Source: Nelumbo lutea
Taxonomy: Eukaryota; Streptophyta; Magnoliopsida; Proteales; Nelumbonaceae
Assembly (NCBI GenBank): GCA_022828595.1
Contig: JAKGHH010000001.1
Coordinates: 142,495,017-142,559,016 of the forward strand
Reading direction: 5' to 3'
DNA length: 64,000 nucleotides
Numbering within the stretch: the stretch's first letter is position 1; every line of letters begins with the position of its first letter. Below, one piece after another: positions 1 to 11,008 of the stretch. The position numbers were made by a program, and so were the translations under genes. The notes below the pieces were generated by a model. It did not search any database. It was not told the DNA's origin and saw only the letters and a program-made list of their open reading frames with translations.

Positions 1-903
1 GTTGCGAATCCGGCTGAAAGGATTTAACAGATCCGAGAATCGTACGGCCGCCCGGTTTGGGTCCTTCTCGGATGTAGAGATGTTGAGAATTGTGGAGAAA
101 GAAAAATGGTAAATTTCAAAAAACCCCTCTTGCTATTGGGGGCTGTGTCACTTAAATACTATGAAATGCTCTAAGAAACGGGCCTTCTATAGTTTTATGA
201 ATTATGATTTCACTCACCGTGTTTGGTTGAGCTCCAGAATACATATTTGAATAAATTATTAGAAAAAATTAAAATAAGATTGTAAAATTTTTTTGACTAA
301 AATATTTATTTTTAAATTTAGTCCATACTTAATTATAATATTTAAATTATAAATGAATTACTACTTTTTATATTATTCAATTCTTTTTATTTAAATCTTA
401 TATTTGTTTGGCAAATGAACAAAAAACAAAAAAGATAAAACATTATAAAAAGAAGAATTTAGCTAAGCTAGCATGCGTATCAATAATATTTGAAATTTTA
501 CAACTTGATCAGATTATCACATATTTGGATGAATTATTTTTATAATCAGATTTTGATTTTACAATCTATGTCCGATTAAAAAATATAAAAATATAAAACA
601 AAAAACAAAAAATAAAAAATACATTAAATTTATTCATTATTACTATTATTTTCACAATTTAAAATTGGTATGTGAAAAACAAGCATACACTTATTAATAG
701 TGTAAAATGTTAGGTCAAACCAGAATTGCACTCCTATCTTCAGCCATTAAAAAAAAATTCACAAATCACAACCTCCTTCAAAACTTATTTACTAAAAGAC
801 AAAACAATAAATCATTCCGCTCAAATACTTTTTTTTTTTTCCGATAATACATTTCAAATTATCAAATACTTCAGCTGTTATCATATAGCATCTTAGTTAT
901 AAT
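1..903. other. AT-rich intergenic DNA, no gene seen
   Basis: The stretch is AT-rich, with homopolymer runs such as the T tract near 830-840 and no open frame of coding character on either strand. It ends in the 8-bp target duplication (896-903) of the MITE that follows. I see no RNA gene or recognisable repeat boundary here. Confidence 0.6.
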
Positions 904-1189
904 CATGGTTTTCAAAACTGGACCAGACTGGACAGTCGGACCAAAAAAATTGAGAACCGGTCACTTGATTGGTTTCATTTCCCCCCGAAACCAGATTTTC
1001 TCAAAAAACGTTGATTTTGGTCAGCAAACCGTTGAATTGAGCAGTTAATTGTTCGAACAATTTTGATCTTTTTTATTTTTTAATTTTTTGTTAAAACAGG
1101 CCAATCATTTGATTTAAACAGTCAGACTGCTTGACCCGATAACCGAATCCCTGACCAATTCGGTCTCTGAATCAATTTTAAAAATCATG
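904..1189. mobile_element. hAT-type MITE, family A copy 1
   Basis: A 286-bp non-coding element lies between perfect 8-bp direct repeats GTTATAAT (896-903 and 1190-1197). Its ends are inverted and imperfect: CATGGTTTTCAAAAC on the left, and CATGATTTTTAAAA read inward from the right. An 8-bp duplication is the hallmark of hAT superfamily insertion. There is no coding capacity, so it must have been mobilised in trans. Related copies with the same ends lie at 2214-2489 and 6032-6276, and a weaker one near 16095. Confidence 0.8.
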
Positions 1190-2213
1190 GTTATAATTCA
1201 TATATCCAACAGTAGTAATGCTAGCTTTTAACTAAAAGATTAAACTGAACGAACCATTTAGGAAGAAATAAGCATCCAAAACAAATTATATAATGCTAGT
1301 ATTATTCTTTTATCAGACTGGTGTTCATTTGGATGGCGCTGGGACATTGAAATTAAAGAGCTTTTAAAAAATAAGATATTGAAAGAGCGAAAATAAACTT
1401 GTTATTTCTGTGGATTATCGTGTGAATTGTGAATATATACCACAGCCGATTCTAAGAGATATTTGTTGGAAAGGTAGAGACCACTAGTTTTTGGAATAAA
1501 AACATATAAAATGAAAAGAAGTCTGATGACTGATGACTAAACTATATAATTTCGTAATCATCAATAGACTTACGACAAACAACAAAAGAACTGAACAAAG
1601 TGCATTGAAAGGTGATGGGATTCCCTTTTTCTTTGTTTTTCCTTTTAAGGCGAATAGCAGGTAGAGACTGTTCTAAAGAACCATGCATTGTCTTATCTTA
1701 TTAATAAAGAAGATTACAGAATCTAAACAACTTTTTTTCTAAACCTTCTCGAAAGATTGGAAACTATTGCTTTAGTGCTTTCTTCTCCACTTTGGGGTAT
1801 ACTCAATATAAATAAAATCAGACAATCATTCATGGCCACTTAGCCAGGATTAGCATTAGCATATTTGTGAGAGAGAGAAGGTAATGGGATTCCCCATGAT
1901 TTTAACAAGTATAGGAGATATTTTCAATACGTGGCTGGATGCTCTGTGGTAGAGTTTTTGTTTGCAGGAGATTTAGGCATAGAGTAGAGAGGAAGACCAA
2001 GAGTCCTTTCACCTCAATAAGAATTCACATCCTCTGTCCCGATATAGAAATTTTTTATACGACCAATAACAATCTGCCACACCAGCCTGTTTTCCCTATT
2101 TCAAAGTTGAAGTGATTTTTTGAAATGATGTGACCGATTACTATTGGTCCATTTCTCTGTACCAAGGGGGCAGATGATGTGAACTCTCTCAATACCCACA
2201 CAGTTGAGATCAA
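1190..2213. other. Intergenic DNA, no gene seen
   Basis: AT-rich spacer without a convincing reading frame or splice-bounded exon. I see no repeat with clear ends. Confidence 0.5.
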
Positions 2214-2489
2214 CTCGGTTTTTAAAACTGGACCGGATAGGAAATCATTCTAAGGTTTAATTTCAGAGTCGAATGGTCTAACTGTCCGGTCCGAACAGAC
2301 AACCTGTTCTGATAAAAAAAATAATAAAATTTAGAAAACCCAAAAAATGGTCAAAAACAGTTTTAAAATCGAGTGGTTTGATGGTCCAACTGCCTAAATC
2401 AACAGTTTTTCTATTTTTTGGGGTTAAACTAAACCGGTCAAATGACCAGTTAATGATTTTTCTGATCCGATCCAATTTTAAAAGCATTG
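2214..2489. mobile_element. hAT-type MITE, family A copy 2
   Basis: The ends (CTCGGTTTTTAAAAC on the left; CAATGCTTTTAAAA read inward from the right) and the interior words built on ACTGGACCGG, AACTGTCC and GGTCAAATGACC match the element at 904-1189 in order. The flanking 8-mers GAGATCAA and GGGGTCAC agree at only 5 of 8 positions, so the boundaries are less certain. The short minus-strand frame inside it is not a gene. Confidence 0.55.
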
Positions 2490-4102
2490 GGGGTCACCCA
2501 TGTGTACGGACAGTGGTATTGACTTTTGGTTGGTTATGTAGCCTGTTATAGACAGCTGTGCGAGTATTATATCTAGAGTTATCACATGACCCATACATGT
2601 AGTTATTTGTTTTTAATTTAATTATTTTAAATATAAAAGTCACAATGAAAACTTTTCTTTTATGTTGTCATATTCCATAATAAAATCCATCAATCATCAT
2701 TACTCTTTCCAACCATTCTTAAATTCCTTTTTCTCTCTTTCGAAGAGTGGAGTTCCATGGATTAGATCAACTCAAAAGGCAATACGTAACTGGGTAAAAG
2801 CAAGATGCAATGCGGTTTGGAACCACCTTTGAGAAGAGTGTAACGTTAATAAATTCGAGTAATCAATTTATACTATTAATAAAACAACGAATATTCTTAT
2901 TTTTCTGGACTTTCTATTAGACGTTTTTGTCCTTTATATAATCAACATACAACGAGTATAAAAAGAGTGCATATGTCGTTTACTCTACTTCAAAAACTGC
3001 TCACTTATAACAGTTAATAATTTATTCATTTATAACTGTTTAAAAACTATTCATTTATAATAATTAAGAAACTATTCATTTATAACGATTTAAAAACAGT
3101 TCAAAAGTTGTTTTGAAAATACTGTCACATGGAAATGCAAGTACATGTTTACTAGTACTAAAAAAAGATCAACTCAAAAAAGCCAATTAAGACCAACCCT
3201 AAATTACAATTTTACTAGACCTAAACTGATATCAAAATCGAAAATTGTCAATCAAAAGCTAATCAAATTTATATTCAATTCCTTGCATTGCATTGGTTTA
3301 CTTTCTAGTAATATATAATTGTGATGATTCAGCAATAACGCAATGCCTAAGTGCACCCATAAACCCATCTTTGAAAAATAACAAAATAAAAAAAAAAGGC
3401 GCAATTCACTCCAAGAAGGGATTTGGCACCCTGATGTTTTACTACAATTGTCTTTAAGGAAAATTCACACTTTGCCTAACTTTTGCCTATGCTTGGCAAC
3501 ATTAAATTTATGCATTGACAAATGATAGACCAATGCATATTTACATCGATAATAAGATATAAAAATACACCAATAAAAAATAAGTAAATTTGCATTCAAG
3601 TGGGCTTTTGATAAAAAAAAAAAAAACATATGCTTTATTGAAATTTGCATCCATTACAGCTAAAAGTCTGTTTGGTAAGAAGAAAAAATTGTCAGTGGAA
3701 AACTAACCCAACTTTACAATTTATATAAACCGTTTTACACTCTATATATTTACATTTACACTTATTTGTAAAATAACTTTTCTTTTCTGAGTTTGGAAAT
3801 GAAAATAACTTTGCAGACTCTTTGAAGTATCAAAATAATGTTTGGAAATGAAAAAGAAAATAACTTTTCTCTTCTGTGTATGGATTTTCTTTCTTTCTTG
3901 GGCTCGAATCTGTTACCCACTAGTGGTTCCCACATCTCTGCCCACGTGACATAACAACTATGCATTGAGAATACTCCCAATAAATATTGCATTGCCAATA
4001 TCTCCTATGAAATAAATTATATAATTACAGAGATATTCTCAATGCAATTTACAAAATTTAAGAAAGCTCAAGAATAGCTAACCATCTAGCTTGACTTATA
4101 CA
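2490..4102. other. Intergenic DNA holding one dispersed repeat
   Basis: Apart from the repeat at 2863-3157 I see only AT-rich spacer with poly-A and poly-T runs. The short open frames at 3465-3650 and 3762-3998 have low-complexity translations and no recognised domain. The 8 bases before 4103 are the target duplication of the next MITE. Confidence 0.5.
2863..3157. repeat. Dispersed repeat, copy 1 of 2
   Basis: This segment matches 19415-19672 in the same orientation. Shared features, in order, are a TTTATACTA box, a TTTCTATTAGACG-like box, GCATATGTCGTTT, several copies of CACTTATAACTGTT-like words, and a conserved tail of the form ACTGTCACATGGAAATGCA followed by GTACATGTTTACTA. I see no clear terminal inverted repeat or target duplication, so the class is unknown. 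Confidence 0.6.
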
Positions 4103-4665
4103 TAGGGATACTCACGGTTCGGTTAATCGAACCGTGGGACATATTTTGTAATTGAACTGGTAGTATCAGTTTTTGGAAAATCGGTAGCTGAAACCGAACT
4201 GAAATCTATTGGTTAACTGGTTCAGTTAACTGTCGGTTCGGTTTGTCAGTTTTTTGGTTTTTCTAATTTTTATAATATGTATTATAAATATATATATAAT
4301 AAAAATTATAAATATATATAAAATATTATATTTTAAATAATTAATAATATATTATATATTATAAATATATACTATATATATATTTTAGTGTAAATTGTTG
4401 GTTTTTTTACATTTTCTTAGAAATAATTTTAGTGTAAGATGGTAAATTTATGCATTATATATAAATATATATTTATGTATACCGGTCAGTTTGATTAAGC
4501 GCCGATTTTCTATATCGATTAACCGAAACTGAACCAATACCTTTGTTTTTTTAAAAACACCGAACTGAAACTGAACTGACTGATTCAAATAACCGATTTT
4601 TTAGTTCGATTTTAATCAATTTTTTTTCGTTCCATTAGGTTTTTCAGTTTTTTTTCCCACCCCTA
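4103..4665. mobile_element. hAT-type MITE with perfect 8-bp TSD
   Basis: A 563-bp element starts TAGGGATACTCACGGTTCGG and ends CCCACCCCTA. It is flanked by the perfect 8-bp duplication CTTATACA (4095-4102 and 4666-4673). The subterminal parts are rich in GGTTCGGTT and AACCGAACT words in opposite orientation. The core (about 4255-4400) is nearly pure A/T with TATATA runs. It is non-coding, so it is a non-autonomous hAT derivative. The intact TSD suggests it is one of the younger insertions here. Confidence 0.82.
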
Positions 4666-6031
4666 CTTATACATCAACATGTAAACCCGTCTTTTGTTTT
4701 GATAGATAACATATAAACCCGTCTTATAATTGATCCGTGAAGATTGAACCGCTTTCCGGTTTTAACCAGACAACTGAACAAGGCTTATTGGCTCTTTCCA
4801 ACCAAAAGTCAATGGGGAAAAAAGTAAAAACCCTCCCAGGCAGGTACATAGTTAAATGTATGACGCCAAGAGTAATTGGATCAATCCTGTGGTCAGACCG
4901 TTCGACCCGTGATCCATCCGGTAGCCTTTCCCAGTTTGTAATAGTCCAAATTTGACAACTTTGCTATGGAGTACGTAATCATTAATAGAGGATATGAACG
5001 ACAAAAAATAAAACTAAATTGGACTGCTTTCACTGAAAGTCATAAAATAAAACACACAGACCATGACGTATCATTTTACAGATAAAGATAAAGTTCACAT
5101 CTCTCTCTACGACCAGCACACCAATCTTCCGCCACCGGAATATGTTATTTGGGGAGAGATGTGGTAGAAGAAGCCTGAGAAAGGGGATGCAGATGTTTAG
5201 TGAACTTTAGGCTTTAGTTGATTTATGCATTTTTTTTTTTCAATTTTCATTGAAATTTGTTTTTTTTTTTACATTTTCTTAGAAATTATTTTAATGTAAG
5301 AATTAAGATGCTAAATTATTTAAGACCTCCCCTGCATTTTCCGACAACTGCATACTCACGTAAACTTTGACTCTTCCAAAAACCACCCTACACGATGATT
5401 GAAGCGACCCTATCCGTTAGTCTGAGTAGATGGAGATCGAAAAATAACAATCCTGCATTTTTTTTTCTGCTAAATATCCGTTGGTCAGAAAAAACAAATT
5501 TGAAATTTCAGCTACTAATTAAATTTCGATTTTCTTAATTGATCTCTGTTATCTTTTAATTTTCTGGAATTTGTTGGCACTATTTATATGAATACATTGA
5601 ACAATGAATAAGCAAGTTTTGAAGAAAAAATTGAAGTACTATTTTTAATGTTTTTTTTTTTTTTTTTTTGTCTTCAAAAAGATGTAGTAAAGTGTGGAAA
5701 GCTCATTTGATAAATGGCCAAAAGTGTTTTAATTAGTTACCATAAAAGTAACATGCTTGATCAATATCTTCAATTTTTTGCCAGCCGATGGTCAGATTAT
5801 AAAAAGTGGAATCAATTGCCAAAGCAATTTTTGGGTTGCTTAATTGGTTGTTAAAAATATTACTTGATTAGACCTACCATTGACGCATTTACAAGTCTAT
5901 GTTATAACCTGCAATTTATTTATTGTTTAAACTTATTTTAATACATAAAAGCTTTAGAAGATAATCAAAAGCTATTTGTTATTTTTGTTACTTTTTTTTC
6001 ATCGAGTGAACATCAATGTAGATGGTTGGAT
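4666..6031. other. Intergenic DNA, no gene seen
   Basis: AT-rich spacer with long T tracts (about 5228-5270 and 5650-5670). The 72-codon frame at 4737-4955 has no recognisable domain, no splice context and no neighbour that supports it, so I do not call it. Confidence 0.5.
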
Positions 6032-6276
6032 CATGGTTTTTAAAACCGAACCAGTCAGGGGTTCGGTTACCGGGTCAAACAATCTGACTGTTTGAATTGA
6101 ACGCTCGACCCGTTCTGACAAGAAAATAAAAAAATTCAAAAAAAAAGGATCAAAACCGTTCAAACGATTAATCACCCAGTTCAGCGATTCACTGACCAAA
6201 AATAATGATTTTGGGGAAAACAGAACCAGTCAAGTGACCAATTCCTGATTTTTCCGGTCTGATTTTGAAAACCATA
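6032..6276. mobile_element. hAT-type MITE, family A copy 3
   Basis: A 245-bp element beginning CATGGTTTTTAAAACC and ending GAAAACCATA, flanked by 8-mers GGTTGGAT (6024-6031) and GGTTGAAC (6277-6284) that agree at 6 of 8 positions. Interior order matches copies 1 and 2: a TCAGGGGTTCGGTTACCGGG block, AATCTGACTG, then GGTCAAGTGACC-like words. Confidence 0.65.
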
Positions 6277-6946
6277 GGTTGAACCACCCAATCCAGCTCC
6301 AATGACAAATTGGTTTATGTTTGGCCTGAATCTAAATACATTGTTTATGAGTAGAGTTGTGAACCGGGCTGAGCCGCCCGCAGGGGCCAATATAGCCCAG
6401 AACGACACGAGTAGCGCCAAGCCTAGCCAAACCCCCATGTCGTTCCGAGCTTAGGTTTTGAGCCCCACAGGCTGGCATGGTACAGTATGAACAAGTGGGC
6501 CGTGCCAGCACAACCCGCAACCCAAGCACCACATGACACGAAGTGGCATGCACGTGCCCCTCCTGAATAATATAATCATTGAGGACCTCTTAATAGCTAA
6601 TTTTCACTTCTTATAAAAATAGCTATTTTTCACTTATTTTTTTACAGAAATACCCCTGAATAATAATAAACAACTAGTTTGAGAAGGTATTTGTGCATTT
6701 TGGCTTTGGGAGGAAAAATAACTTAAATTTCCCCCAACAATTATATAATAGTTAGTTTAAGGGGATCTTGGTAAAGTGATAAATGCCTTTGTGAAAGATC
6801 AAAACATCCCTCCCAATAACTATAAAATGACTAGTTTATAAAGGTATTTTGGTCAATTAATTTTTTTTCAACTCCTATAAACATCTTTACTCTCCCTTAT
6901 TCTCATCACACCCTCATACCCTTACAAAATCTCATATACTCTCTCA

Positions 6947-7487
6947 CAGGGGTGAGCATGGGTTGGTTCAGTTAGGTTACATGGTAGAACACAGAATCGA
7001 CACTATAAAGGTTTGTTTCAGGTTTTTAGAACCAAAACCTACCCTGTGAAAGTTAGTTTTGGCCTTGGTGGTTCCAAGGTCGGATCCAGGACCTACACAT
7101 GGAACCTGTTCTTTACTTGATTTTCAATAAATACTTGATGTTCCTTAAATATTAAAATGAAAGATGTTCCTTAAATACTTGATGTTCCTTTGTAACCATG
7201 ACTACTTTGGTTCAAATCTTCACATCCTCAAAAGTATTTTGGTTTGATTTTTAGGCAAGTTCAGTTCTAAGGTTGGTTCCACCAAGGCAAACCAAGGCTG
7301 GTTCACTGAGTTGTGAGTAAGGTAAACCCCTTGACCTTGAAACTATTTTGGGTGGGGGTCAGTTCCAAGATCGAATTTGGAACCAAACCCTATTCTGTAA
7401 CAGATTGGATAGGGTTAGTCTAAAGTCGGTTCTAGGTTATTTCCATTTGGTTTTGGGTAGAACCTACTACCCATTTGCTCACCCCTA
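6947..7487. mobile_element. hAT-type MITE nested in the larger hAT
   Basis: The element opens CAGGGGTGAGCA and closes TGCTCACCCCTA, an 11-12 bp inverted repeat typical of hAT ends. The flanking 8-mers CTCTCTCA (6939-6946) and CTCTTTCA (7488-7495) agree at 7 of 8. It is 541 bp, G/T-rich on this strand with repeated GGTTCCA and TTGGTTC words, and has no reading frame. Its right end was copied by the 182-bp tandem duplication. Confidence 0.78.
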
Positions 7488-7750
7488 CTCTTTCATACAC
7501 TCATATTCTTAGTCTCTTGCTCCCTACTCCCTAATTCTCTACTTTATTCAAGTTCTAACTTGGAGAATACCCTATTCTGTAACAGATTGGATAGGGTTAG
7601 TCTAAAGTTGGTTCTAGGTTATTTCCATTTGGTTTTGGGTAGAACCTACTACCCATTTGCTCACCCCTACTCTTTCATACACTCATACTCTTAGTCTCTT
7701 GCTCCCTACTCCCTAATTCTCTACTTTATTCAAGTTCTAACTTGGAGAAG
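7387..7750. repeat. Tandem duplication, two units of 182 bp
   Basis: Positions 7387-7568 are repeated at 7569-7750 with only about two substitutions inside the unit (one in the CTAAAGTCGG/CTAAAGTTGG word, one in ACTCATATTC/ACTCATACTC). The unit begins ACCCTATTCTGTAAC and ends CTTGGAGAA. It carries the right end of the MITE at 6947-7487 plus about 80 bp of flank, so it postdates that insertion. The near identity implies a recent event compared with the decay around it. Confidence 0.88.
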
Positions 7751-7969
7751 GCTTGCTCAAATGCCTCAATTTAGCAATTTGGGAGGCTTAGAAGTTTCAT
7801 CAATTAAAATCAAATTGGGATTTCAGACCATTGAACTACGTAAGTGGTAATTAATTTTCATTTTTTAGGGTTTTAATATTTTCAGTTTTTTTTTTTTAAA
7901 TAGTCACTTCATCTCAAAATCCCTTTCCCTATAGCTTCGGTTTGAATGATATTCAGTCATAGTACGATA

Positions 7970-9850
7970 ACATGAATATGGGCATTAATGGTACTATTGC
8001 TGATGAAGCTACTTCTACTACTAATGTTAGGGGTGACAAGAGAAATACTAGTGAAGATTGGGTTATGTTTAATATAGAACAAAAAAAAAAAAAGGAAAAA
8101 TGAGTTGTTTGCATAAAATGTAGAAGTGATTTTAGTTATAGTAGCAAAGGTTAATAATGAAAATCAAACACAAATTGAGCATTTTTTTGTAACTTTCAAT
8201 ATTCACAAGCAAAAATGAGTCAAGAACCAGCAAAATATATTGCACATGCTAAACAACCTTTTTTTATTAGCTAAAGACACTAGACTTCAAATTTTTTACA
8301 ACAATATGTGAATCCCCATTTAAAATGTTTCTAGAAATATTGTTAGAGCATATGAATTATTATTTTTTGTTTATATAAATAAAATTTAATTTCTACTTAG
8401 TCAAATCTTAATTTTAAAATTTCACTTACACCTTATATTTGGACTTCTAAATACAATATTAGTTATATTTGTTTCATAGGGCATTTTATTGATGAATTAT
8501 GACCTTTACAAAAAGAATATAAGGGTCCATTTGGTTTACCGTCAGAATCAGAATCAGAATGGCCTATTCCCATAGTATGTTTGGTTCAGACATGAATGAG
8601 AATGAGAATTGAAATCAACAGAAATGAGATTTCATTCCCAAGGGAGCGGTAGGGAATGGCTATTCCCTCAAACAGGGGGAATACCATTCCAATAAGAATG
8701 GGAATGGGAATCCGATTCCGCCCAACCAAACAGTTGGAATCAGAATAGCCCATTCCGATTCTGATTCCAGATCCATATTCCTACAAACTAAACGGGGCCT
8801 AAGTTTTACAAGACTTGAATGGCCACATACTAGCCCCAACAATTACTGCAAGTATTTTAAATACTTTACATACTTATGGTATTGAAAATAAAGTTTTTTC
8901 TATTAGTTTTGATAAAGCTATTAATAATGATTCAATTATAAATATTTGAAAATCTCAACTAAAACCATTTTAAATAAAAAAAAATATTTAATATTAGATG
9001 TGCATGTCATAGTTTAAACTTATATTTACAAGAATCCTTAAATATTATTTCACCTCATATTTCTAAAATTAGAAATTGTAAATGTATATCAGAATTTCTA
9101 AAACAATAAAACAAGAATTTAAATCTTTATGTCATAAATATGGGATAAAATATAAAAATATTGTATTAGATGTTCAACATATGTGGAATTCTACATATAC
9201 TATATTACAAAGTTGTATTTCATAAGGGCATTCTTACTAATTTTTATAATGAGAAAATGGCTCATGGTTTTATAATTGATGATGATTAGGAAGTTACAAC
9301 TTGTATAAAACATTTTTTTTACAACTTTTTTATGATACAACTGATTTATTTTCAAGTGTTTATTACCTAACATCTTGTGTTTTAATTAATCAACTGTATA
9401 TAATTTGTGAATGTTTTGTAAAATATAAAAATTATTTAAAATTTAAGAATATTTTTTATGTAATAGATCCTAGGATAAAAAAAGATGGTGTAGATGTTTT
9501 ATTTGAATGTTATTATGAAAATATGGGAATTGATATGAAAACAAATAATGAAGTTAAAAATTTTATTATTTGAAATATATAATATATATGATTCAAAAAA
9601 ATTAGAACATAGGAGAACTTGTATAGGCTTCACTATTTAAAGCATTAGCTCTAATAGTAGAATAGATAAAATTTGATTATTAATAAATAAAAAACAACAA
9701 TATAAATAAATTCATTTACAAAACTTCATTTTTACTTACAAGTTAATTTAACAGATTTTTTCACTTCAAAGGAATTACATAATTTTAATATTTTGGCTTG
9801 GTGGAAAGAATATGGAAAAAATTATTCAGTGCTTGGCACCATGGCAGATT
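7970..9850 (+). pseudogene. hAT transposase remnant (BED finger to hATC dimerisation domain)
   Basis: Fragments in different frames follow the order of a plant RICESLEEPER-type hAT transposase. A BED-finger stretch reading SEDWVMFNIEQ, then VVCIKCRSDFSYSSKG, lies at about 8045-8150. GHFIDELWPLQKEY lies at 8478-8520 just before the nested MITE. ILNTLHTYGIENKVFSISFD (about 8845-8905) and a CHSLNLYLQESLNIISPHIS-like stretch follow. Then come LDVQHMWNSTYTILQS (about 9165-9215), YVIDPRIKKDGVDVLFE in an open frame at 9301-9573, and finally FFTSKELHNFNILAWWKEYG with NYSVLGTMA (about 9745-9845), the C-terminal dimerisation region. Internal stops, frameshifts and a 277-bp insertion rule out a functional enzyme. 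Function in life: cut-and-paste transposition in the nucleus. Confidence 0.8.
8523..8799. mobile_element. PIF/Harbinger (Tourist)-type MITE inside the hAT gene
   Basis: A 277-bp insert separates two halves of the hAT coding remnant. It starts GGGTCCATTTGGTTT and its right end reads GGCCCCGTTTAGTTT inward (11 of 15 identical). It is flanked by TAA on both sides (8520-8522 and 8800-8802), the 3-bp TWA duplication of PIF/Harbinger elements. The interior is built of repeated GGAATGG and GATTCC-like words in both orientations and can fold back. Non-coding. Confidence 0.78.
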
Positions 9851-10031
9851 ATTGTAAATTTTTTTGAATATTCAATATTTTGAAGATTATTGTAAAATTT
9901 GTTTTTCAAATGTATTTAAAAGTTATTTATGATTTTTTTTAATTTCATTATAAATTTTTATTTTCAATTTTATTATACTATTTTATTCTAATTCTATTGT
10001 ATTTTTTTTCATATATGATCAATTTCCACCA

Positions 10032-10248
10032 GTTCAAACTAAATATTGATAGAACTAGCCCTGACAACCCAAGAGAGAGTGGTGGAGGTGGTATTGCGAG
10101 AAGTGTTGTGGATTCCCCTCTAGCTTTCTACAATTGCTATGGGTTACTACATCGCTTCAAGATGAGTTCCTGGCTTTATTAGATGGCATCCAGCTTCGTT
10201 TTGATCATGGTTTCTACAGCACTCAAGTAGAAAGTGATAATATTTAAC
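10032..10248 (+). pseudogene. RNase H domain fragment, LINE type
   Basis: Translation from 10032 reads FKLNIDRTSPDNPRESGGGG, then IARSVV. In a second frame after about 10155 it continues SLQDEFLALLDGIQLRFDHG, then FYSTQVESDNI. This matches the RNase H fold (RVT_3 type) found at the end of plant LINE polyproteins, whose usual start is KLNxDGAxxGNPGxSGxGGI. One frameshift and the change of the first D-G-A to D-R-T show it is dead. It lies between the hAT dimerisation domain and the right hAT end, so it was either captured by or inserted into that element. No poly-A tail or TSD is visible. Confidence 0.65.
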
Positions 10249-10655
10249 TTTAAGAGGATTCAATGCCTCCCTTTGGGCTATGTCCTCCCTTCTTTTTTGT
10301 GATTTTGAAATTATTTAATAAATTTTTAGGTGGGTACCCCTCCACTTAGAGTAAAAAAGAATAAACAAAAAAAATCAATGTATGCATGAAATTTAAATGA
10401 TTTTTTTTTAATCTGTTGTCTATTTTGTTAAGTGTTATTTTATTAATTATTTTGTTTTTTTCCCAATTTTTGTCATTTTTTAATTAACAAATAAGTGAAA
10501 AAAAGTAAACAAAAAAAGGAATAGGCTCGTGGCTTGGCCTAACATGGGCTCACCTGGGCTCGGGCCGCAGGTTGTGCTGAACCCGTTTTGAGGCATTGTG
10601 GGCCAGGCAGGCAAAACATGCATGCGAGTGGCCCTCAACCCACATTACACCTCTA

Positions 10656-11008
10656 TGTACGAGTCTTGACTAATTCACACAAGGAAAAGAGTTCTGCGTT
10701 CTAATAATGTTTCAGCCAATAGTTGAACCAAGCAGTGCGGAATGATTAATTGACCCATTACTTGGCCACGTTTCTATGTCTATTTATTTACTTAAAAAAA
10801 GTTGACTCTATCAATGACCCTAACAATCAGATCGGTTGAACTGCTGAACCATTTGAACCTGTCAGATGTTTTAATTGTTATATCTAATGGAATGGTTAAA
10901 AAGAAAAAATATGTCCTATTGCTATATCTTTTTATTTTCCTTACAAAGGAGGAATCTAGACAGCCGGCACTTGCTTTCCTTCACGACTGCCTCTACGACA
11001 AGTCTTTA
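10656..11008. other. Short spacer, no gene seen
   Basis: The stretch runs from the right target duplication of the hAT element to the TTA duplication of the next TIR element. The 72-codon frame at 10802-11020 has no domain or splice support. Confidence 0.5.

Larger units (their letters stand above)
6352..10655 (+). mobile_element. Decayed full-length hAT transposon with nested insertions
   Basis: The outer ends form imperfect terminal inverted repeats, TAGAGTTGTGAACCGGGCTGAG on the left and TAGAGGTGTAATGTGGGTTGAG read inward from the right (about 17 of 22 identical, as two strings aligned by eye). The flanking 8-mers TTTATGAG (6344-6351) and TGTACGAG (10656-10663) agree at 6 of 8. Both subterminal regions (6360-6555 and 10525-10640) are unusually GC-rich with CGGGCC and GGGCTC words in opposite orientation, as in many plant hATs. 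Between them lies a broken hAT transposase (7970-9850). The 4.3-kb element has been hit by a hAT MITE (6947-7487), a local tandem duplication (7387-7750) and a Harbinger-type MITE (8523-8799), and contains a LINE RNase H scrap (10032-10248). Old and immobile. Confidence 0.7.

Noticed and set aside
9301..9573. A standalone small gene
   Set aside because: The frame contains YVIDPRIKKDG, a hAT transposase landmark, and is one piece of the broken transposase spread over 7970-9850.
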